Shown here piece after piece: positions 6,671-10,585 of a stretch of 10,585 bases of DNA. The stretch's first letter is position 1. Every line of letters starts with the position of its first letter. Under the pieces are notes generated by a model. The model was not told the origin of the DNA and made no database searches. It saw only the letters and a program-made list of their open reading frames with translations. The DNA is from DASUBN01 sp036500225 (GTDB lineage Bacteria > Pseudomonadota > Gammaproteobacteria > Natronospirales > REEB76): assembly GCA_036500225.1 (NCBI GenBank), contig DASYCJ010000125.1:1-10585 (forward strand), in the 5' to 3' direction. The translations under genes were made by a program, and so were the position numbers.

Positions 6671-8464
6671 TTATACCAAGCCATGCAATCCGAGGGCTTC
6701 CATCAGCGGTCCCAGATGCGTGGCGTAGTTCTTCCAGCGGCCGACTGCCGAGGCATAGATGGGCTGACGCACCTGGAAGACGCTTGCGGTACTCACGGCC
6801 CGCTGGTTCTCCTGGAAATTCAGGCAGGCCGGGTCCCACTCGAGACCGCAGAACTCCAGCAGCCGCCGCAATTGTGTCTCGGTGTCCGCCACCAGATCTT
6901 CGTAACGTATCTCGTAGAGTGTCCCGGGCGGCAGCACCTTACGCCAATGCGCCATGTTCTCCTGATAGAGCCGGTGATATTCGCCCAGTTCCTTGAGGTC
7001 GTTGGTGAACTTATGGCCGTGTTTGAAGCTCGTCGTGAAGCATGAGGTGCAGGTATCCAGGGGGTCCCGGATGCAATGGATGATGTGCGCGCGAGGGAAT
7101 AAGGCGTGCAGCAGCCCGACCAGCATGAAATTGGAAGGCATCTTGTCGGTTACGCGTCTTGCCGTCGGGGCCATCTGATCCATGTACGCGACCAGTCCTG
7201 CCGCCACTTCTGCCAATTCAGCGTCCCGGAGGCCCAAGACCCCGCCGGCGAAGTCGTCCTGGGCCCTGGGACCCAGGCGCCGGCGCAGTTCCGCGTGCAG
7301 GAATGTCATCTCGCCGCCGCCGTGTACGAGCGGATGGCTAGACAGCATCTGTTCCAGCATGCTGGTGCCGGAACGGGGCATGCCCACGATGAACAATGGC
7401 TTGTCCGAACGGCTGGCGACGCGCGCTGCGCGAGCGAAGAACGCGGCATCGAAGGCCTGCTGCATGGATTCTTGCAGCGTGCGTTGGGCGGCCGTTGAGT
7501 AGTCGAGGCGTTGCCGGTGCAAGCGGTTCGCTTCCAGGTAGTGCTGGAAGGCCTCGTCGTACTGCTTGTTCTTATCCAATACATAGCCCAGGGCGAAATG
7601 CACGTTGGAACCCTGGCCTGGATCGTCCCACTCATCCCGTTCCGCGCGTTCGAGCAGACGCAACACCGCAGGGTCGTCGAGCTTCAAGGGCGTCACGTAG
7701 CTATAGTAGAGGGCGGCCTGGTAGTAGTCGGGATTCAATTCCAGAGCGGTCTTGAGCGCGGCGCGCGCCGCCTCGAAGTCGCCTCTGTTCGCTAGCCAGA
7801 CACCCTGGGTGTAGTACACCTCCGGCATCTTGGGCGCCAAGCTGAATAAGCGGGCGAAAGCGGCGTCGACTTCGGCATCAAGGCGCGCATCGATCAGCGC
7901 TGTGAGCAGGGCCAGATGCAGCTCCGGGTCGTTCGGTGCGCGCTGCAGGCCACCTTGATAGGCCGCGATAGCCTCCCGGTTCAGGCCGAGGCTTTGGAGA
8001 CATTCTCCGATGGCGTGCCAGGCCGGCACGCGTTCCGGCTGCTGCTCCAGGACATGCTGGAAACACACTGTCGCATGCGCGTCATGATTCAGGGAGTGGA
8101 GTACTTCGCCCAAACCCCACCAGGCATCCGTCATGTCGGGATTGATATCCACAGCCCGCTGGAAAGCCTGGGCGGCCTCCTGTGGCCGGCGGCTCTTGAA
8201 GAGCATGTTGCCGTAGTTGAAGTGGAAATCGGGGCGGCCCGGCGCCAGTTCCAGCGCGCGGCGCATGTGGATCTCGCTCAGCGCCTCGCGCCCTGTCTGG
8301 AACGCTAGGAGCGCCATGAACTGTTGTGCATCGGCTTGCCTGGGATCAGCGGCGAGTACCTCGGCATAGATCTTCTCGGCGGCGGCATAGTCACCGCGCT
8401 GCTGCAGGCCGACGGCTCTGCCAATCAATGCCCGCTGCGCAGGTGTAGGTTGTGTGCCGGACAT
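6671..8464 (-). CDS. TPR-containing TPST-like sulfotransferase (copy 2)
   Basis: A 597-residue paralogue of the flanking sulfotransferases and the one with the clearest TPRs: repeats near 11-44, 45-78, 79-110, 111-144, 147-178 and 215-246, each with the helical GDY-x-A-A / ALELNP pattern. A linker repeat (SNVHFALGYVLD, 286-297) precedes the catalytic domain, as in the other two copies. The sulfotransferase domain (about 355-590) has the 5'-phosphosulfate loop FIVGMPRSGTSMLEQML (358-374, Arg364), Glu385 in GGGE aligned with the TPST catalytic base, Lys441 in TDKMPSNF, and the 3'-phosphate site HCIRDPLDTCTSCF with Arg466 and Ser474. The tail motif is STASVFQVRQPIY. No signal peptide is seen. 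The start is 24 nt behind the stop of copy 3, with only a weak Shine-Dalgarno match. Protein tyrosine sulfation is a reasonable inference, but small-molecule or glycan sulfation cannot be excluded. Confidence 0.9.
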   Translation of the reverse strand: MSGTQPTPAQRALIGRAVGLQQRGDYAAAEKIYAEVLAADPRQADAQQFMALLAFQTGREALSEIHMRRALELAPGRPDFHFNYGNMLFKSRRPQEAAQAFQRAVDINPDMTDAWWGLGEVLHSLNHDAHATVCFQHVLEQQPERVPAWHAIGECLQSLGLNREAIAAYQGGLQRAPNDPELHLALLTALIDARLDAEVDAAFARLFSLAPKMPEVYYTQGVWLANRGDFEAARAALKTALELNPDYYQAALYYSYVTPLKLDDPAVLRLLERAERDEWDDPGQGSNVHFALGYVLDKNKQYDEAFQHYLEANRLHRQRLDYSTAAQRTLQESMQQAFDAAFFARAARVASRSDKPLFIVGMPRSGTSMLEQMLSSHPLVHGGGEMTFLHAELRRRLGPRAQDDFAGGVLGLRDAELAEVAAGLVAYMDQMAPTARRVTDKMPSNFMLVGLLHALFPRAHIIHCIRDPLDTCTSCFTTSFKHGHKFTNDLKELGEYHRLYQENMAHWRKVLPPGTLYEIRYEDLVADTETQLRRLLEFCGLEWDPACLNFQENQRAVSTASVFQVRQPIYASAVGRWKNYATHLGPLMEALGLHGLV

Positions 8465-8488
8465 CGACAGGCGGTCTCTGGAATCCGA

Positions 8489-10090
8489 TCAACGGGCGGC
8501 GAGCACGTCCAGCAGGGGCTGGATGTGTTGCTCATAATGGCGCCAGCGGTCGATCGCCAGGTCATACAGAGGCTGGCGCGCCTGCCACACGCTGGCAGTC
8601 GAGATGTCATCCGGCAGATCCTGGAAGTCGAGGCAGGCCTTGTCCCATGGCAGGCCCAGCGCCTTCACCAAGCGGCGGGTCTCGTGCTCCTGGTTGGCCA
8701 CTAAGGTCTCGTAGCTGACCTCGTGCAGCATGCCTTCCGGCAGGACCTTCTGCCAGTGCTGCATGACTTCCTGATAGCCTTTATAGAAGTGGCCGATGTC
8801 CTGCAAGTCGTAGGCGTAGCTATTGGCGGTGGTGTTCGCGAAGTTCTGGAAGTAGACCGAGACGCAGGTGTCACGCGGCTCGCGCCGCACGTGCACGATG
8901 CGCGCCGAAGGGAACATCCGGGCGATGAGGCCGAGATAGATGAAGTTCAGCGGATTCTTGTCCACCATATATGTGGTGTCTTGATCGCGTTCGGGCCAAC
9001 GCCGCAGGTACGCCGCACGCAGTTCACCGAATTGGGTCTCGCTCAGGAGATCCAGGAATTGCGGGAAATCGGCGCCGGTGCGCGCAGTCACTTGTCCCAC
9101 CAGCTCTGCAATCCAGCGCGTCTCTCCCATGCCGCGCACCTTGGGATGGCTTCCCAGTATGCGTTCCACCAGGGTGGTGCCGCTGCGCGGCATGCCCACC
9201 ACGAACAGGGGCGTAGCTGCGCCTTTGGCGAGTGGCGAGACCCGATCAGGATAGGCCTCCTGCCGGCGCCGCAAGTCGCGGGCGAAGATCAGCCATTGCT
9301 GTGCATCGAAGCTGTCCGCTTTGGAGCGCAGTCTATTGCCTCTCTCGAAATGGTGGAAGGCGATGTCATAGCGGGCCTGGTCGTCATTGATCTTGCCCAA
9401 TGCGAAATGGATGTTGGCTTCGGTGTCCGGGGTTAGGCCGCGGCTCTGGAGTGCTGCCTCGAAACGGGTGCGCGTGGCCACGTCTCCCGCGTCCGTACCG
9501 AAGCGGTGGTTGTTGGCCATCAGCAGGTAGGCGGAACCCAAATTGGGATTCCCGTCGATGGCAGCCAGGAAGGCCACATCGGCGTCCTCATATCTGCCGA
9601 GCTTCTGATAGTACTGACCGATGCGCTGGTAGTTCCGGGCTTCAGGCTCAGCCTTGAGGATCGACTCATAGATGGTAGACGCCTCCTTATAGAAGGAGAG
9701 ATCGCCCATGAGGCCGCCAATTTTATGTAAAACATCCAAGTTGCCGGCATACTGCTCGGCCATCAGGTTCAGTTGTTCCTGGGCTGCCAGCCGGCGGCCG
9801 GTCTCCCTAAGCATGAATATCAGGCCGAACCAGGCCTGCATGAGAGAAGGGGACTCAGCCAGGGCCGCCCGGAACTCCGCTTCGGCTTCAGCGTTCTGGC
9901 CGAGGGTTCTAAGGCAGATACCCAGTTGGCAATGGCTTTCCGCGCCACCCCCCGCAGCCAGAGCCTGGCTGAAAAGCTGGCGGGCCCCCTCCAGATCACC
10001 AAAACCCACCCGTTCCAGGCCTTGGGCATGGAGGCGGCGGGCGGCATCGGGCATGGGGGTCGGAGAGGCAACGGGCGGAGACATGGCCAT
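8489..10090 (-). CDS. TPR-containing TPST-like sulfotransferase (copy 3, first gene of operon)
   Basis: A 533-residue protein with degenerate TPRs (clearest at 51-82, 150-183 and 223-256) and a sulfotransferase domain (about 294-530). Landmarks are FVVGMPRSGTTLVERIL (296-312, Arg302), Glu323 in RGMGET (closest of the three to the CGEET of human TPST), Lys378 in VDKNPLNF, and VHVRREPRDTCVSVYF with Arg403 and Ser411 eight apart. The tail is ISTASVWQARQPLY followed by DRWRHY. It differs more from the other two copies than they do from each other, so it probably split off earlier. It opens the operon, facing the divergent receptor-like gene across 355 nt. The start could be the ATG at 10090 or the one two codons later (10084); neither has a good Shine-Dalgarno sequence. 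No signal peptide. Confidence 0.9.
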   Translation of the reverse strand: MAMSPPVASPTPMPDAARRLHAQGLERVGFGDLEGARQLFSQALAAGGGAESHCQLGICLRTLGQNAEAEAEFRAALAESPSLMQAWFGLIFMLRETGRRLAAQEQLNLMAEQYAGNLDVLHKIGGLMGDLSFYKEASTIYESILKAEPEARNYQRIGQYYQKLGRYEDADVAFLAAIDGNPNLGSAYLLMANNHRFGTDAGDVATRTRFEAALQSRGLTPDTEANIHFALGKINDDQARYDIAFHHFERGNRLRSKADSFDAQQWLIFARDLRRRQEAYPDRVSPLAKGAATPLFVVGMPRSGTTLVERILGSHPKVRGMGETRWIAELVGQVTARTGADFPQFLDLLSETQFGELRAAYLRRWPERDQDTTYMVDKNPLNFIYLGLIARMFPSARIVHVRREPRDTCVSVYFQNFANTTANSYAYDLQDIGHFYKGYQEVMQHWQKVLPEGMLHEVSYETLVANQEHETRRLVKALGLPWDKACLDFQDLPDDISTASVWQARQPLYDLAIDRWRHYEQHIQPLLDVLAAR

Positions 10091-10129
10091 AACTATCTAT
10101 GTGACAGAGCTGTGGCTGAGGGCGGCGAC

Positions 10130-10159
10130 AGTGTACCCGAAATTCCCGCAGCGTCTAAA
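10130..10159 (-). promoter_or_regulatory. Candidate promoter for the sulfotransferase operon
   Basis: Read on the minus strand, TTTAGA (10159-10154) and TACACT (10135-10130) are 18 nt apart, each four of six to the sigma70 consensus, about 40 nt upstream of the first ATG. Matched by eye only; weak. Confidence 0.3.
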
Positions 10160-10270
10160 AGACTCCCATTGGGGCAACGGCGCCACAGTTTCGGGGCCCT
10201 GTTTGTTGCAATACAGCAACGGTCCTCACACTGGCCCCGCAGAGCCCCGGCTGTATTGGGATAGCGGACG

Positions 10271-10304
10271 GGAAGGTGTTTCGTAACAGCAACAAACACC
10301 TTCC
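10271..10304. repeat. 11-bp perfect inverted repeat next to the receptor promoter
   Basis: GGAAGGTGTTT (10271-10281) and AAACACCTTCC (10294-10304) flank 12 nt. The right arm overlaps the candidate -35 region of the downstream gene, a usual position for an operator. No T-run follows on the plus strand, so a terminator is less likely. Confidence 0.65.
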
Positions 10305-10328
10305 AATCTAATTTAACTGTGCTAGTAT
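10301..10328 (+). promoter_or_regulatory. Candidate extended -10 promoter for the receptor-like gene
   Basis: TGC-TAGTAT (10320-10328) forms an extended -10 element; TTCCAA (10301-10306), 16 nt upstream, is a poor -35, which an extended -10 can tolerate. It predicts a start near 10335 and a leader of about 110 nt. Confidence 0.45.
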
Positions 10329-10403
10329 TCATACGTCTCAAAGGGGTAGGGGGTTTTCAGCCTGCCGCCTTTAGGGCCTCGGAGACGCGTTAAAGCGTCC
10401 AGG

Positions 10404-10434
10404 GGAGTTCGGGTTCCAACTCTTAATTTTTTCT
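10404..10434 (+). terminator. Terminator-like hairpin in the leader (possible attenuator)
   Basis: GAGTT (10405-10409) pairs with AACTC (10418-10422) around an 8-nt loop, with a G-T pair extending it, and TTAATTTTTTCT follows directly. The stem is short and weak. It sits just before the ribosome binding site of the next gene, so it could act as an attenuator, or it may be only an A/T-rich translation-enhancing stretch. Confidence 0.35.
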
Positions 10435-10439
10435 AGGAG
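10435..10439 (+). promoter_or_regulatory. Shine-Dalgarno sequence of the receptor-like gene
   Basis: AGGAG lies 6 nt before the ATG at 10446. It is the best ribosome binding site in the window and fixes the start. GAGT at 10437-10440 is complementary to ACTC at 10419-10422, so the hairpin arm upstream could also mask it. Confidence 0.8.
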
Positions 10440-10445
10440 TCTCGG

Positions 10446-10585
10446 ATGAACAGCAACCAGATCAGCAAGGCCGTGCGACTCGCGCTAGTGGCGGGAGCGG
10501 TGTCTGCGGTGGCGGCGCCTGCGGCGTTCGCAGCGGACACTGACCAAAGCACCACGACGACGACGACCACGACCAACAACACGAC
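10446..10585 (+). CDS. Exported protein N-terminus, probably TonB-dependent receptor (3' end outside window)
   Basis: Only 46 codons are present. They encode a long Sec signal peptide: polar start MNSNQISKAVR, hydrophobic core LALVAGAVSAVAA, and a cleavage site near AFAA-DT. The mature part begins DTDQS, then eight Thr, Asn-Asn and Thr. A signal peptide of this kind followed by a short low-complexity linker before the plug domain (usually ...V-T-G-S-R) is common in TonB-dependent receptors of Steroidobacter- and Xanthomonas-like bacteria, and such receptors often neighbour TPR-sulfotransferase genes. The plug and barrel lie outside the window, so the family call is inference; the export call is secure. 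Another outer-membrane or secreted protein is possible. Confidence 0.6.
   Translation, partial: MNSNQISKAVRLALVAGAVSAVAAPAAFAADTDQSTTTTTTTTNNT

Larger units (their letters stand above)
10091..10445. other. Divergent intergenic region between sulfotransferase operon and receptor-like gene
   Basis: This 355-nt stretch carries no convincing gene. It holds candidate promoters for both directions, a 9-bp perfect inverted repeat (CAATACAGC at 10209-10217, GCTGTATTG at 10250-10258), an 11-bp inverted repeat (10271-10304), the octamer ACAGCAAC twice (10213-10220 and 10286-10293), and a leader of about 110 nt before the receptor-like gene. An 82-codon minus-strand frame spans most of it but lacks coding features. 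Confidence 0.6.

Noticed and set aside
10093..10341. Minus-strand 82-codon frame upstream of the sulfotransferase operon
   Set aside because: It runs through both inverted repeats and the candidate promoters, has no ribosome binding site and no protein-like pattern.

Overview
The window looks like chromosomal DNA of a GC-rich Gammaproteobacterium. The supporting signs are a GlyGly-CTERM-type tail on a secreted protease, a cluster of TPR-sulfotransferases, and the start of a receptor-like gene whose signal peptide and low-complexity linker resemble TonB-dependent receptors of Steroidobacter- and Xanthomonadales-like bacteria. The taxonomic placement is inference; no rRNA or marker gene is present.

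Left end (1-3180). The C-terminal part of a UDP-glucose 6-dehydrogenase gene enters from the left and ends at a strong hairpin terminator. Behind it, on the minus strand, lies a two-gene unit: a 125-residue lipoprotein, then 13 nt later a 724-residue secreted protease of the S8/S53 superfamily with a PKD-like domain and a GlyGly-CTERM tail. The lipoprotein closely resembles the protease's own prodomain and ends at the same motif, LPRYA(V/L)P, so it looks like a free-standing, membrane-anchored copy of that prodomain.

Middle (3181-4453). A short divergent region carries candidate promoters and a 10-bp inverted repeat. It is followed by tRNA-Ala(CGC), a terminator, and tRNA-Arg(CCT). Next comes a plus-strand FIH-like (cupin_8/JmjC) 2-oxoglutarate/iron hydroxylase with all metal and cosubstrate residues in place.

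Right half (4457-10090). A minus-strand operon of four genes reads towards the hydroxylase, and its last stop codon lies 3 nt from the hydroxylase stop. Three genes encode large paralogues with N-terminal TPRs and a C-terminal sulfotransferase domain resembling tyrosylprotein sulfotransferases. The fourth is a small SseB-like protein set between two of them and nearly touching the last one.

Right end (10091-10585). A 355-nt divergent region holds inverted repeats, candidate promoters and a leader with a terminator-like hairpin. It leads to the first 46 codons of an exported protein with a poly-Thr tract, probably a TonB-dependent receptor.

Two sets deserve attention: the prodomain-like lipoprotein plus its protease, and the cluster of three TPST-like sulfotransferases with an SseB-like protein, an FIH-like hydroxylase and a divergent receptor. 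The second set could be a protein or peptide modification system, but no substrate is visible here.
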